DNA of 64,000 bases from Gracilaria domingensis (GCA_022539475.1 VCMS01000236.1:1-64000); one strand, 5' to 3'. Counted from the first letter of the stretch, positions 31,755-42,972 are shown. Translations and numbers: made by a program. Notes: generated from the letters alone by a model not told the origin.

Positions 31755-33678
31755 TAGTTCTTGTCTCTTTCAGCGTACCTTCCTGATACCAAGAAACTTC
31801 TGTGGCAGCTCACCAATCTGAACCACGCTTTTGTTGAAAGGAACGTAGCGGGGTTCGGACAGTTTCGGAGTGACAGACACCTAATGGTACTGGTGCAGAC
31901 TATCTTCCGTATGCTATTCGTTTGTTGAACTGGTCGCCGAACCCTCTCACGCCTGATTCATCCGTTCGTACGAGATGAATGTATGGAGCGCGACGTATCA
32001 GGATATCCCAATGTCATTATACCATCAGTGCGCGGCACAGATGAATATTTTGAACGCGTTTTCGAATTCTGGTTACCGGTCGGTACAGTACCTTTGAGTC
32101 AAAGGTAGAAAACGATGGCGTTAACATAGCTGCGCCCTCATATACAAACGGTACCGTCAAAGGCTTTGAGTCAAAGGCTTTGACGGTACCGTTTGCCTTT
32201 GACGGTACCGTTTGACTCAAAGCCTTTGACGGTACCGTTTGCATATGAGGGCGCAGCTATGTTAACGCCATCGTTTTCTCTGGTGAAGTTCCGTCCTTTC
32301 CCTCAAAGAGAATGCTATGGATGGTTATGAAGTGCCCGAAGTGAATGTCGTACGAAAGAACTACTCCATACGCACATTAACAATACATGTGCAGTTCAAA
32401 CAGAATCGGCCATGATATGACAAATGTCTAGGGGGCGGAGACATTTCTTTGCCGTAAAGAGAGAGAGCGCGAGCGCGAGCAGAATGCATTTGGGAATTTG
32501 ACGTCTACGCGGATGTGAAGTAATATCTAGACTCCGGTTCCGAGCTCTGCCCTCAAATGTTTTCGCACTTTCTTCTAACGATATACTGGAATGCGACACT
32601 GGAATGTGACCTGTTTCTTCGACTGTTCTCATTAGTGCTGAGTAAGTACCAGTGCGCCAACGTTAATCAACTTTCTTTTCAAGGAACATGGTCTCTCTTA
32701 TCATGAACGATATTCGCAGTCACATACAATCTGTGCGCAAAGGCAATGTATTTGAGAAAGTGAGGGAATAGTTTTAGACGTCAAGCTCAGAGAAGTGATC
32801 ACCGTTGAGTCTCTAGCGAAACCAGAACAATTCGTTGGCGGTATCTCCCACAGATTGTCTTTGGTCACGAAAGGTACACCAGTCGGCGCAAGAAATGGAG
32901 TCAACACCCCCTCGTTTTCATAGTGCTACAGAAGATTGTGATATGTGGAATCGTCCACACCTCATTGTCTACATCAGCGCTCCGAGCTAGGCAGACGGTT
33001 TTTCCTCTCATCGCTACTGTTCTTTCTCTTCTTATTTGCGAGTCATGCGCACGTATCTTCTCGTCTTGCGTGTGGTTAACTAAAGACCCCCCACAATATG
33101 TACCGTCTGAAAACATGTCCATGTAACATACTGAGCTGCACACTTTGTGAACTACACACTGTGTGAGCTACACACTGCCACATGGTTGTACTTCGAACGA
33201 ACGAACAAGACCTTTATTTAAGGGCAAATTGCATTAGGGTCTCTTGAGGTTCTCGATCTGCTTCAGCAGTTCGCTCACATGATTTCGCTCCTTCTTTCAT
33301 TGATTCTCTGCACTTATATCTCCTCATTCAGGCTCTCCAGACCTCAGCAGAAGAGGTACACCACGACAAGCCCCCCTTGCATTTACCATATTGCGCCGCC
33401 TGAGAGATATTGGCAACATTATACTCGTCCAAGTTTCACTTCAAGAATGGGGGCATTTGCTTCACGTCTAGGCTGGAATGCTGAAGGTTTCAGCCCGGAG
33501 CGACTATAAGGCCCCTCTTTCACGCGTTCCCTTTCTTGAGTAAAGGTCATTGCTTCCTGAAGCATCCAGCCGCCTCGTCGTCGCTCATCTCTGCCGTATG
33601 GCCTTCTTGTTAAATACTTATGATTTACTATACGTGAACAATCTAACAACACTCTGGAGTCGAGTACCTCCTAAGTCC
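31755..33678. other. Intergenic region, no supported gene
   Basis: About 1.9 kb upstream of cytochrome b5 and downstream of the GT90 gene. The only clear structure is the long hairpin at 32108-32278. An ORF at 33279-33509 (hydrophobic start MISLLLSLILCTYISS) lacks other support. Confidence 0.4.
32108..32278. repeat. 171-bp inverted repeat with 68-bp arms and nested palindromes
   Basis: Arms 32108-32175 and 32211-32278 start gaaaacgatggcgttaacat and are nearly perfect reverse complements (one difference seen). The arms and the 35-bp loop contain four copies of the palindrome acggtaccgt joined by caaaggctttga phrases, so shorter hairpins are nested inside. It looks like a small fold-back element. 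Confidence 0.88.
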
Positions 33679-36159
33679 CTATCTGACAGTCACATCTTGA
33701 CTACCCTTCTCTTGTGATATCTTCTTTGTATTCAAAAGCTTCGAATACTCTATAAGAAGAACCTCAACATACATTTTGATTGCTTTTTGAGTCAGAAAGT
33801 TTGCAGCAAAGTCGTTAGCGTTTTTGACAATAGCCTGTGCTTCGGAGTCATGTTCTTGGGCCCATTTGATCTTTTCGGTTGTGTCCAGAAAGAAGAAATC
33901 TGTGGGTATGTAATGTGTAAACGGTTTCAGAAGCGGTTCCCAGAACTGGCCGCAAGGTGTCTCCTGCTTGATTATCGCCGAAGGACCAAATATTTGCTTG
34001 TTAAGCCGATCAGCCCAGAAGCAGTTTCCCTCGGCATACACAATATATTTAAACTGATGGTGATCAGCTTCGCTTAGAATCTTCATCTGATGCATTTCAC
34101 CACCCCATCGTCCGCTAACCCCAACATCGAACAAATCTGGGTTTTCCGCAGATAAGAAATGGAGACGGCTTCTTCCAGATTCTTTGGCGTGTTTGTCCGC
34201 TTCTTCTTTCGTTTTATAAAACATGCTTGGGCGATTTCCACCGCGAAATACAGCCTTCGCTTGTTTCTCTGCCCATGGCGTTTTGTCATAGGACTTGTAT
34301 TTCTCCATTTTAGCATCCCAACTTTTTAGTCCCCCCGGACAGGATCACCTTCCCACATTGGAAACGGTATGTTGTCCGAAAAGTTACAGGAGACAATGGT
34401 GAATGTCGGACTGCTCTCCTGATATACAGAACCTCTATAGGTATGTTCGGCATTAACAGTCTGAACACAGTCATGAACAGCGACGATGAATTCTGTATCA
34501 GGAACGTTCCCTTCCTTGGCAATGTCGCTCAACAATCCCACCAGCTCTTGGATACGGGTCTTGTAGAAAGGTTTCGAATTCTTTGTCATCTCATATGGAT
34601 CCAAAAGATAGAGTTCTGTATACAAAAGCTTTGTTAGAAGAAAACCGAAAGAGGCTGTATGTGTTCCAAAACGGGAAGTATTATACGTACTTTTCTCCAC
34701 GAGTTGAAAGAGAATAGTCTGAATTCCTTTGTTGGACCCTGGTGGGCTTAGTGAGTATGTCTTCCGCCTTAGAATCTCAAAAAACGAACGTCTATCAATC
34801 CCGTCCCCAAACGGAGCAAGATATGCTTTCACAAGTTTTTGGTAGTAGGAACGAACTTTGGAATCATCCAGTATTCCAGTGTCCGCTGGAACCTGTAGTT
34901 CTTCCATATTTCTATTCATCGGATGTGGTCCGGTATACGTGCTGTTCACAGTGAAGGGCTTGTTCAGAGCCTCAGATTTCTTCTTTCCTTTCTTCTTTTT
35001 CTTCTTCTTGCTTTTCTTTTTTCCCTTGCCCTCACTTGATGACTTCACGGAGTGCTCTGCACCATCTTTTGATGAAGACACGGACTCTTTTTTATTTTCA
35101 GTAGTGGTTGCGGACGATATCTGTGCTTGTTCCCCCTGATTTGGAGTGGATTCAGAGTTGGTTTTGTCCTCCGATGTCTCATTCTTCCGAGGATCGTGCT
35201 TTACAGATGAACCAGAAGCCTCAGATCCTTCAGAGGCGCTTTCAAGTTTGGAACCAGCTTTATTGGCTCCATTCTCATCTGTAACGGCTGTAGGTGATGT
35301 CTTTGATTCTGTAGTTCCTGGAGAATTACTGCTTTTCTTCTTTTTCTTTTTCTTCTTCTTCTTCCCTTTCTTCTTCTTCCCTTTCTTCTTCTTTCCTTTC
35401 TTAGCTGCACTGTTGCCTTTCTGTTCTGTCTGTTCTTTCGACGGAGCATCCTGATCACTTGAAGCGGAAAGTGGGGAGGCTGCTTGTTCCATTTTACCTT
35501 GTGGAGATGTTTCATTCCTTCTCCCTTGCTCTGGTGTCTTCGCTGATTCCGTTGCCTCTTTATTGCCCTCAGTTTCAAGACTATTTCCATGCTCGTCAAA
35601 TGATCCAGTGAGACCGATGGCCCCAGGAAGGAGATTTGAGCTCCTTTTCTCTTCCACATCTCCTTCGAGATTTTCAAATTTCTTCCCTTCGCTTGCTATA
35701 GCTCCGGGTAACTGAATCTGAACAGTTACGTTTTCCTGATTTGGAATATGTGGATTTGTTGGGATGGCCACTCGCATTATTTCGATCACTTTTTTCTGTG
35801 ACTGAGGCTTTGGTCTCGATGCTGCGACGTCCCAGAAGGTTGAAATATACACAAGAATGAATAAGCTGAATAAGATCTGATTTCACCGTAAATGAAGATA
35901 AACGGAAGTCTCGTGTCAGTTTCTTATACGTCATGGCGACAAAAGAACATTTTGATACACAAGCACTTACGTATCCCCGGTTGTGGATAACAAAAATTAT
36001 CGCTGTTCGGATGTAATGGCTCCATATGATGAGAAAGGACTCTTGCATGCTATTTGATTCTTTTACGGTCTTTGTCCCTTTCTTGGGTCTGTGAGATGAG
36101 CTCTTCTTCACATATGCCTGTCTTGAATTCCTAGACGAAGATTTATGATGTATCCTCAT
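33679..36159 (-). CDS. GT90/CAP10-family glycosyltransferase, membrane anchored, one indel
   Basis: Type II membrane glycosyltransferase of family GT90 (relatives: POGLUT/Rumi, fungal Cap10), acting in the ER/Golgi lumen with UDP-sugar donors. Exon 1 36159-35971 (ATG giving MRIHHKSSSRN), 94-bp intron (gtaagt...aatcag), exon 2 from 35876 opening with a hydrophobic span ILFSLFILVYISTFWDV. Then come about 270 residues of charged linker with two poly-Lys runs, then the catalytic part: FVVAVHD-like EFIVAVHDCVQ, FPMWEGD, MEKYKSYDKTPWAEKQAKAV, FRGGNR, a YKYLFN-like FKYIVYAEGNCFWADRLNKQ and HYIPTDFFFLDTTEKI. The frame stops just after DPVRGD at a run of six G (about 34332-34337) and resumes one frame over as SWDAKMEKYKSYDK, so a single indel splits it. 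Probably one gene with an assembly or recent homopolymer error. Confidence 0.82.
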
Positions 36160-37535
36160 GACCAAGAGTAAGAAATAGGAATGGCACACGCCGAACTTTC
36201 AGCCAACGTGATGGGCCTTCAGTTGACAACTCGAGAACTCCGCGTTCTTCAAGAGAGAGGGTTGCTTCTAGATGTAGATATAAACTTACTTTTGCCTCGT
36301 AATTGGGGGCAGATGACGATGAATGAGAGCGAGGGAGAACTCTGCGTTGTTTGAGCTACCCAAAACTTTTAGGCAAAGCATTCCATGATTCCATAAAACA
36401 CGACGCAAATGGATAGCTGCCGTTCTTCTTTTTCCTCATCATCCAACGTCTGCAAAAAACTCTTCGATATTCAGAACCTGTCCACAAACCTTTTAATTCG
36501 AAGACACAATATGAATTAAAATCGCACAAGATATCCAGACGAAACGCTGCGTATTCCCATTTTCCTTTACAGGGTATCTGCAATTATTGAGTGAATCATT
36601 TCTACATTTGGTCTTCACGGCGTCTGGAGTCTAGACTCTGGACTCATGAATACGACGGAAAACCAAAGTGCGGGCCTCTCCCGGAGTCGCCATTCTCATA
36701 GACAGGTAGATGATTAATGCTTCCACAGAGTGAGAACCGCTGGATCGAAAAAGTCATGATCATCACGATGATGGGTGTTCGTTCGTAATTTCGTAATACT
36801 GCGCTTGCCTAATTTGAGGATTCCGCCCAACGAACGTATTGCTCGAAGGAACCTTAGGTTCCGGGCCCAGAAGCATGTACTGCACGAAAGTACGACGGTA
36901 GCCCTTACCGTCCACCCCCCGATGGTACCAAAAGTACGTGCAAGAGTACTATGCCTTCGGTACCATCGTACAGGACATTCTCCGCCAGTCGAGTGAAGAG
37001 AATCGATTCGCATTACATGAACGGTTGTGAGTGTTCTGGTGGGTAATGTAGTAAAGGGTTGGCCCTCGTCAATGATCCTCATGGACAGAGGTATTTGCAT
37101 TCATCCACAGAAGGACAGCCTTGGAAATCTCATGTAACATGCAGATTGTGACCGAAGATTGTCCGTTTGCATCATGTCCGCAATGCGGTAGGCGAGAGTC
37201 TCTCGCCGCGAGACGATACATGTGTATGACACAGTGTGCCACTGCCGTTTTGAGCTTTATTGTAAACGTTCCTCGGACAGTGTCAGATCCGCTCATGTTT
37301 AATGCAGCTTCATATATGTGGACGATGCATAAGTACAAGTATTTCCCATCCGGAACCTTTCCTGGATGGACGGACATTCAGATAGAGCTGAAAACAAAAA
37401 ATCGCTGACACCAGCTAGGCGCTTGTTTGGACACGTGAGGATAAAGCTCTTGCACCCCAACTCATCATTTGAACCCGGCGCAGCAAGGTATGTCTCACTC
37501 AGTCAAAACTTGGAAGCAAGTTTAAGCCCAGAACA
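36160..37535. other. Divergent intergenic region
   Basis: About 1.4 kb between the divergently transcribed GT90 and armadillo genes; likely holds both promoters. Small palindromes occur (ggcgagagtctctcgcc near 37190; a gatggtacc...ggtaccatc pair near 36921-36967). No convincing gene. Confidence 0.4.
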
Positions 37536-39341
37536 ATGTCTACGGAAGACACATCGCCCAAAACAATACAAGATGTCAATGAAGCGAAGCCAGAAAGAAA
37601 CGTCCTAGAAGCTCCAAAGGCAGTCAAGAACAAAGACGATGAAGGGGACGAGAAGAGAGCACGCTTAGTGAAGGAAGCGAAGAAGACAGTTGCAGAGCTT
37701 CTTAATGCAATCGAGAAGGATAGGGCGGCAACGCCTGGTGATCATGGATACGCGTTTTCTCAAAACCCTTTAAAGGTCTTTTCATCAGCCGACGTCGTTA
37801 CTGTTGATAAATTTGTTGCGTCTGGCGGAATTCGTTCTATATCTATGGCAATGAAGAAGCACTCGGCATGTAGTGCCGTGGTGAGCTCTGCTAGCAGGAC
37901 CCTGGTTACGCTAATGTTCTATGATCCCTCCGTCACAGAAAGTGCGATAAAGGCAGGCTTTATTGAAAGTTTAATCATCGTCCTCTTCGCCCAAGCAGAT
38001 GCTGGGAGTGAGGACGCCAAAGTTTCCTCATTGAAAGCATTGCGTGGTTTCACTCAAGATGAAGAGAGAAGAAAGGAGATATTTGAGGGAAAAGGACTTG
38101 AAGCAATTATTGCTACCATGAACAAAAGCACCGATAACCCTAGGGTTCTGTCTCATGCTGCACTACTTCTTTCTAACTTAGCTTTCGGTAACTCACAAAT
38201 CAAAGACGCAACTGGAGCAATGGGCGGAATAACTGCCATCTGCAATGGAATGCTGACACACCTGAACCATCAAGGGATGCAGGCACGTGGTTCGCTTGCT
38301 CTTCGTAACCTGTCCTACAACTCGGAGTTGAATCACAAAATCTCAGGGGAGAACGGGGCCGCCGAAGCATTGATCAAAACGATTGAAGCATACCCTAACG
38401 ACCGAGAAGTTGTTCACCAATCGTGCGTCGCTTTAGTGAACTTGTCCAACATAAACGAAGAAAACAGAAGAAGAATCACACGAGCGAAGGGGGCTCCACT
38501 TCTTGTCAAAATGATGCAAATGCACCCCGAGTCCATGACTGTGAACGACGACTGTGTTTCAATCATTCGAAACATTTCTGTTGGAAACATCGAAGGTCAG
38601 TTTGAAGTCGGAAATTGTGGCGGAGTCGCTTTAGTGTGTCAAGTAATGAGAAAGTTCGAGAAACGGGGTCAGCTGGCAGGGAAAGCATGTGCTGCTATTC
38701 GATATCTTTCCTTTCTCGCCGAGAATCGAGATCGAGTGTGTGCGGAAGGGGGAATTGAAGCAATTGTAAACATTCTCAAATCGCATATCGCTGACCCAAA
38801 ACTTGTGGAGCACGCCTTACTGGCCATTGGAAATGCCACTTTCGAACATGATGAGAACAAGACTAAGATCGGACGATGCGGGGGGATCGTAGAAATCATC
38901 AAAGTCCTTGAGCAATATCGTTTGAATGCAGGCATTCAAGAGCACGGGTGCAGGGTTCTTCGGAACTTGGCCGACAATTGCGAGTTCAACAGTGCTCTCG
39001 CAGCAGAGAATGGTGCGATATATGGAGGAACTTTAGCTTTGATGGGATTTCCGGAAAACGCCTCTGTCCAAGAGCAAGCATGTGCAATGCTACTGAACAT
39101 CACATTCAATGCTTCGAACTTGGAAAAAGTGGCGCAGGGAGATGTGACGAGGCTTGCTGAGAAGGCCCTGGCTATGCACCCAAAGCATCGTGGTGTGCAG
39201 TTGCAAGCTGGAAGCCTTTTGGATCGCCTAGAAGATTACCAGGAAGGAAATTTTGGCTCTGATTCTAGACGCACTTCAGAGCATAATACAGGTCGTTCCG
39301 GCTTTCTTGGATTCGGACGACTTCGTAGCAGACATAAGTAA
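37536..39341 (+). CDS. Armadillo-repeat protein, 601 aa
   Basis: Intronless scaffold protein. After a charged, probably disordered N-terminus (residues 1-55), residues about 85-560 are a tandem series of roughly 42-residue armadillo repeats, with repeat cores such as SHAALLLSNLAFGNSQIKDA, ARGSLALRNLSYNSELNHKI, QSCVALVNLSNINEENRRRI, CAAIRYLSFLAENRDRV, ALLAIGNATFEHDENKTKIG and QACAMLLNITFNASNLEKVA. The Gly-then-hydrophobic start of each repeat (GGIEAIVNIL, GGIVEIIKVL) is clear. A Gly/Ser/Arg tail closes it. The fold serves protein-protein binding; a partner cannot be read from the sequence. Distantly similar in texture to Vac8/ARMC6-type proteins. Confidence 0.85.
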   Translation: MSTEDTSPKTIQDVNEAKPERNVLEAPKAVKNKDDEGDEKRARLVKEAKKTVAELLNAIEKDRAATPGDHGYAFSQNPLKVFSSADVVTVDKFVASGGIRSISMAMKKHSACSAVVSSASRTLVTLMFYDPSVTESAIKAGFIESLIIVLFAQADAGSEDAKVSSLKALRGFTQDEERRKEIFEGKGLEAIIATMNKSTDNPRVLSHAALLLSNLAFGNSQIKDATGAMGGITAICNGMLTHLNHQGMQARGSLALRNLSYNSELNHKISGENGAAEALIKTIEAYPNDREVVHQSCVALVNLSNINEENRRRITRAKGAPLLVKMMQMHPESMTVNDDCVSIIRNISVGNIEGQFEVGNCGGVALVCQVMRKFEKRGQLAGKACAAIRYLSFLAENRDRVCAEGGIEAIVNILKSHIADPKLVEHALLAIGNATFEHDENKTKIGRCGGIVEIIKVLEQYRLNAGIQEHGCRVLRNLADNCEFNSALAAENGAIYGGTLALMGFPENASVQEQACAMLLNITFNASNLEKVAQGDVTRLAEKALAMHPKHRGVQLQAGSLLDRLEDYQEGNFGSDSRRTSEHNTGRSGFLGFGRLRSRHK

Positions 39342-39511
39342 CTTCATTGGTAACCGAGAATGTGTTTCATGGACCACTCAATATGGCCGTCTAATCCATC
39401 TGTAGTACTGTAAAATCAAAGTGCTAAATTGTCTTCTCTTCTTCTTCACTAAGGTACAAGGTTCCCTATTCCGAATCTGACTACTACCTATCCATTGATA
39501 ATTCTCTCGCT

Positions 39512-39615
39512 TCAGGATGGTCTAGGCTTTGTATTCAACACATGTAACATTTCTCCATATTGGAACACGTGGTAGGCGGCAATTGCACTGATGAAGAAGA
39601 GAGTGACGTACGCGC
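39512..39615 (-). CDS. Candidate last exon of a tiny membrane protein
   Basis: After a good acceptor (ctttctcacag) the minus strand reads AYVTLFFISAIAAYHVFQYG then EMLHVLNTKPRPS and stops; the first part is a convincing membrane helix. About 200 bp upstream an ATG near 39796 opens MSQLGFEFLKDWLGSPTVIV before a stop. Together these look like the two halves of a very small one-span protein divergent from the coiled-coil gene, but I could not find a donor that joins them in frame. Identity unknown. Confidence 0.35.
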
Positions 39616-39808
39616 CTGTGAGAAAGAAGAAGAGAATGTAAGATGAATATTTTGCACGGTGACGTTGAATGGAAGAACACGAAAGTTTGTATTTTAATTC
39701 TTACTTAAAGCCTTTGGGATGGTAATTCAAAATTCAAACAATAACAGTGGGACTGCCAAGCCAATCCTTCAAAAATTCAAATCCTAGCTGTGACATCTCG
39801 GCGGACCG

Positions 39809-41431
39809 ATGCTGGAACAATCGAGCCATACCCTCGCCTTGTACAAGAAAGTTCTTCTACACGTAAATAGCGAGCAGGTATTGTCGGAACCTCATCTTCA
39901 TACTCGGGACTCGCTCTCTGTCGCAAAACTCATGGCCCCCAAGCAGATTTTTCAAGATGACAAAGCCCTTGACAAACTACTGGACAACTTGCTGCACACC
40001 GCTCAGGGCAACAACATCGGCATGTCTACTACGCTAGGCTCTTATTCTGAGAATCAAATATCTGAACCGAACATAAGTGAAAAACTCGCAATAGCAAATG
40101 GACTTCTTCAAGAGAACAATATTTGTTCAGGACTGCCAAGCCTCCAGGGCGATGGTAGCAATGCCAGCGATGTTCTTTCGTATACCTTGACCGCAATCAT
40201 TCACCTCTGCAAATGCTGCAAAGCCAATTCCAATCTGCGAAACGAAGCTGAACGCTCGGTTCATGCTGCAAACGAGGAGCTCCTCCGGGTTAAGAGACTA
40301 AACGAAGTTAAGAAAGAAAAAATCTCTCGACTGGAAACGAAGATTGCGACAATGAAGAAACAAGCAACTGATGCTGAAAAAGAGAAGAAACGGATTGTTG
40401 CTGGCCTAACAACGGAGTGTAATGAACTAAAAATCAAGTGCGCAAGGTCAACATATCGTGTCAATCACTTGTCCCTGGATGTCAAGAAGCGAGAACGGGA
40501 GTACAGTCTCCTGCAACAAAAGGTGCAAACCTTGATGACCAACACCAAGCGATTGAGTATTGAGCCCCAAATTGTTGCCATCGTCGCAAATAATGCAACC
40601 AAAGCCCCATGTATAAGCCGAGAGGAATCTCTCGAACGAGAAGAACGGGAGTATCAAGATTTAGTAGCCTTATCGGAGGACCAATGCGTGAATGAAGTTA
40701 TCGCTGAGAATAGAGCTCTCCGAGATCTACTTCTAGCAGTGCAAGAAGAACTCGATGACTTGCTTATCTCTAATCCGAATACGCGCGACTACTCAAAAAC
40801 ACCAGCAAGGCTTCCGACGAATGAGCATAGCCCAGTGGATAGTCAAAAGGCTGTGGGACTGAAATCCGATGGACTTCCATATCCTGAAGAAGAATCACTT
40901 GCGACAGAGAGTACCTCTAATGACACACAAAACGCCTCTCCCCTTCAAGAAGATTTGCAGTTATCACTACAACCGAGTAGACAAAGCTCCGCAGAAATAA
41001 GAGACCAGGAACATGAACACGCGGAAGGGACACTCGAGGAGACAACGATGAACGAAGCATTTGAACATTGTGACGGGGAAACCCCGAAAACTCCAGCTAA
41101 CCTAAAGTACGACTCAGAATTCAATGAAGCTGGCGGGCAGAGAAGAAGTGAGGGAAATGATTCACATCAGGCATCATGTCAAGAGGAGGAGTTCAAGAGT
41201 CCTGCGAGCAAGGCAGACGCTGAAGTAGGAACTCCGATCACGGGTAGTTCTGATCGAAATGTGATGAGCCTCAACAACTTAACTCCTGCACTTAGTACAG
41301 AACAAATGAATCTACCATTCGATATGATACGCGAAAACCTTGAGCGCAGTCTAGACCAGAAGTTTGAACTCTTACGACTTGCCATGCAAGAAGTTGGAAG
41401 AACTGGGTCCCCGAATGCCACGAAGGCTTGA
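39809..41431 (+). CDS. Coiled-coil protein of unknown function, 540 aa
   Basis: Intronless. An N-terminal helical part (MAPKQIFQDDKALDKLLDNL at residue 42 offers a second start), then a continuous heptad-type coiled coil from about residue 145 to 245 (NEELLRVKRLNEVKKEKISR, LETKIATMKKQATDAEKEKK), a second short helix (QCVNEVIAENRALRDLLLAV), a long acidic Ser/Thr/Glu-rich disordered region, and a final amphipathic helix IRENLERSLDQKFELLRLAM. The layout suits a cytoskeletal, centrosomal or chromosome-structure protein, which is inference only. The stop is 11 bp from the stop of the convergent methyltransferase gene. Confidence 0.75.
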   Translation: MLEQSSHTLALYKKVLLHVNSEQVLSEPHLHTRDSLSVAKLMAPKQIFQDDKALDKLLDNLLHTAQGNNIGMSTTLGSYSENQISEPNISEKLAIANGLLQENNICSGLPSLQGDGSNASDVLSYTLTAIIHLCKCCKANSNLRNEAERSVHAANEELLRVKRLNEVKKEKISRLETKIATMKKQATDAEKEKKRIVAGLTTECNELKIKCARSTYRVNHLSLDVKKREREYSLLQQKVQTLMTNTKRLSIEPQIVAIVANNATKAPCISREESLEREEREYQDLVALSEDQCVNEVIAENRALRDLLLAVQEELDDLLISNPNTRDYSKTPARLPTNEHSPVDSQKAVGLKSDGLPYPEEESLATESTSNDTQNASPLQEDLQLSLQPSRQSSAEIRDQEHEHAEGTLEETTMNEAFEHCDGETPKTPANLKYDSEFNEAGGQRRSEGNDSHQASCQEEEFKSPASKADAEVGTPITGSSDRNVMSLNNLTPALSTEQMNLPFDMIRENLERSLDQKFELLRLAMQEVGRTGSPNATKA

Positions 41432-41442
41432 TTTCAGACCAA

Positions 41443-42255
41443 TCATGTATCCAGCTCGAGACTGATTATCGTTCCTTCTAGAATCGACCTTATTCTAATC
41501 GGTTTAAATCCGGCAATAACTGCCATATCCACAACCCTCTGGTTGGAGTAACACCCTTTGGACAGAACTGCGTTGGGTCTTGCGATGAGATCTTGGTATG
41601 CTGCAACGATGCGATTTGTGCTCACAGAATGTTCCAGGAGAAGGACTCGCCCGCCAGGTTTCACAAGTCGTCGCATTTCTTCCAATACTTCCATCGGGCT
41701 TTCATAAACACACAAACAAAAAGTATCCACAATCGTATCGAAGGAAGAGTCCGGGAAGTCAATCATATCCGCTGAAGCTCTTGACAGAGTGACTGGAATT
41801 TCATAACGCTTTGACCTTTGAAGTGCTTTTGCCAGCATCGCAGAACTCAAGTCTATCCCAGTGATAGATACAACTTTCTTGGAGTCATAATAAGGAATAT
41901 TGACGCCTGTGCCGATGCCGGTCTCTAGGACGCGACCAGTCGCGCGAGAAAGAAGTTCAGAGCGCAAATCCGTGAATCCAAGAAGGTTTGTTAGATAATT
42001 GGATCCGTCTAGCTCGTCGTACGTCTCTGCAAAATCGTCATAATCTGGCTGCTCAGAATATCCTAAAAGAGGGCTTGGGAGACAGAATGTACCAAGTAAG
42101 ACCTGACGTCGAGTCAGGGAGCATTGAAATAGTTTTCGCTGAGTGTTTCCGGTTGCTGCCTGTCGTACCCTCAGACACGGCTTTCTAAGACGTGAAGAAA
42201 AATGAGGGTAAGTTAGAAAAAGAGGTGTTCTCTTGCATGACATTGATTGGGTCAT
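41443..42255 (-). CDS. Class I SAM-dependent methyltransferase, organelle-targeted
   Basis: UbiE/METTL7/OMS1-like methyltransferase of unknown substrate. From the ATG at 42255 the product is 270 aa; the open frame continues upstream only to a TTG. Seen: SAM-binding motif I VLETGIGTGVNIPYY, the acidic ligand in ITGIDLSSAMLA, motif IV FDTIVDTFCLCVYESP, and post-motif LVKPGGRVLLLEHS. The first ~70 residues are basic and Ser/Thr-rich, as in organelle transit peptides, and then TRRQVLLGTFCLPSPLLGYS follows: a twin-Arg plus hydrophobic run resembling a Tat signal for the thylakoid lumen. If so this would be an unusual lumenal methyltransferase. No intron seen. Confidence 0.82.
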   Translation of the reverse strand: MTQSMSCKRTPLFLTYPHFSSRLRKPCLRVRQAATGNTQRKLFQCSLTRRQVLLGTFCLPSPLLGYSEQPDYDDFAETYDELDGSNYLTNLLGFTDLRSELLSRATGRVLETGIGTGVNIPYYDSKKVVSITGIDLSSAMLAKALQRSKRYEIPVTLSRASADMIDFPDSSFDTIVDTFCLCVYESPMEVLEEMRRLVKPGGRVLLLEHSVSTNRIVAAYQDLIARPNAVLSKGCYSNQRVVDMAVIAGFKPIRIRSILEGTIISLELDT

Positions 42256-42972
42256 TAATGTTCCGAAGGTGTTTCTTGTATTCAGTAAACACAAACTCCT
42301 TGCCCAATTCGAACCACAAGTTTGCGGGTGTACTAGGCTTCTAGCCCAGTCTCGAAAGACTAGGACTTGAAAGATTTGTATCGACGAACGAAACTGACAA
42401 CTGGGCTCTGACTAATTGACTTGGGCGACGCGGAGGGCTTGAGCTGAGCTCAAATCTATTCGGGAGTCTCATGATCAGAATGGGGAGTTCTCAAAAATAA
42501 GTCATTTCAACAAAAATGCTCTCAGTCATGCCTTCAAATGACCTTCGTTTTACAGGATGCAGTCTGGCTTCAAACTAAGGTCAAAGTTTGTCTTTCTCAT
42601 CCACGACTCGTGGACGAGAAATGGCTACGACGGCAGCGTTGGTACGTGAGTCACAGTCAAGAGGAACCCACAATTGCCCCAAAAGACCGTGATGGGTTTT
42701 CAGAGCAAGGTGACTCCCCATGCAGAACACAAGCATAGACATCATAAGCTGGTGAAGGAAGAATGATTGCAATACAGAATATGCGAACATGAGAGCATTG
42801 AGAGAACGAGGATTTGCCCCAGACGGAGGCCGATGCTTAAATGTACACAGATAGCCTGACGCTGACAAAAAACATGAAACGAAATCTTGCATATTCCCCG
42901 AGACTTACGATTCAGCGCACATGACAAGCACTGCTGAACGTGAGACAAATGAGTAAAACGAGCCCCTTTGGC
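42256..42972. other. Spacer between two minus-strand genes
   Basis: About 720 bp between the pseudouridine synthase stop and the methyltransferase start; no gene seen. Likely carries the methyltransferase promoter. Confidence 0.35.

Noticed and set aside
34858-35454. Phe/Ser-rich plus-strand ORFs
   Set aside because: Antisense of the Lys/Glu-rich linker of the GT90 gene.
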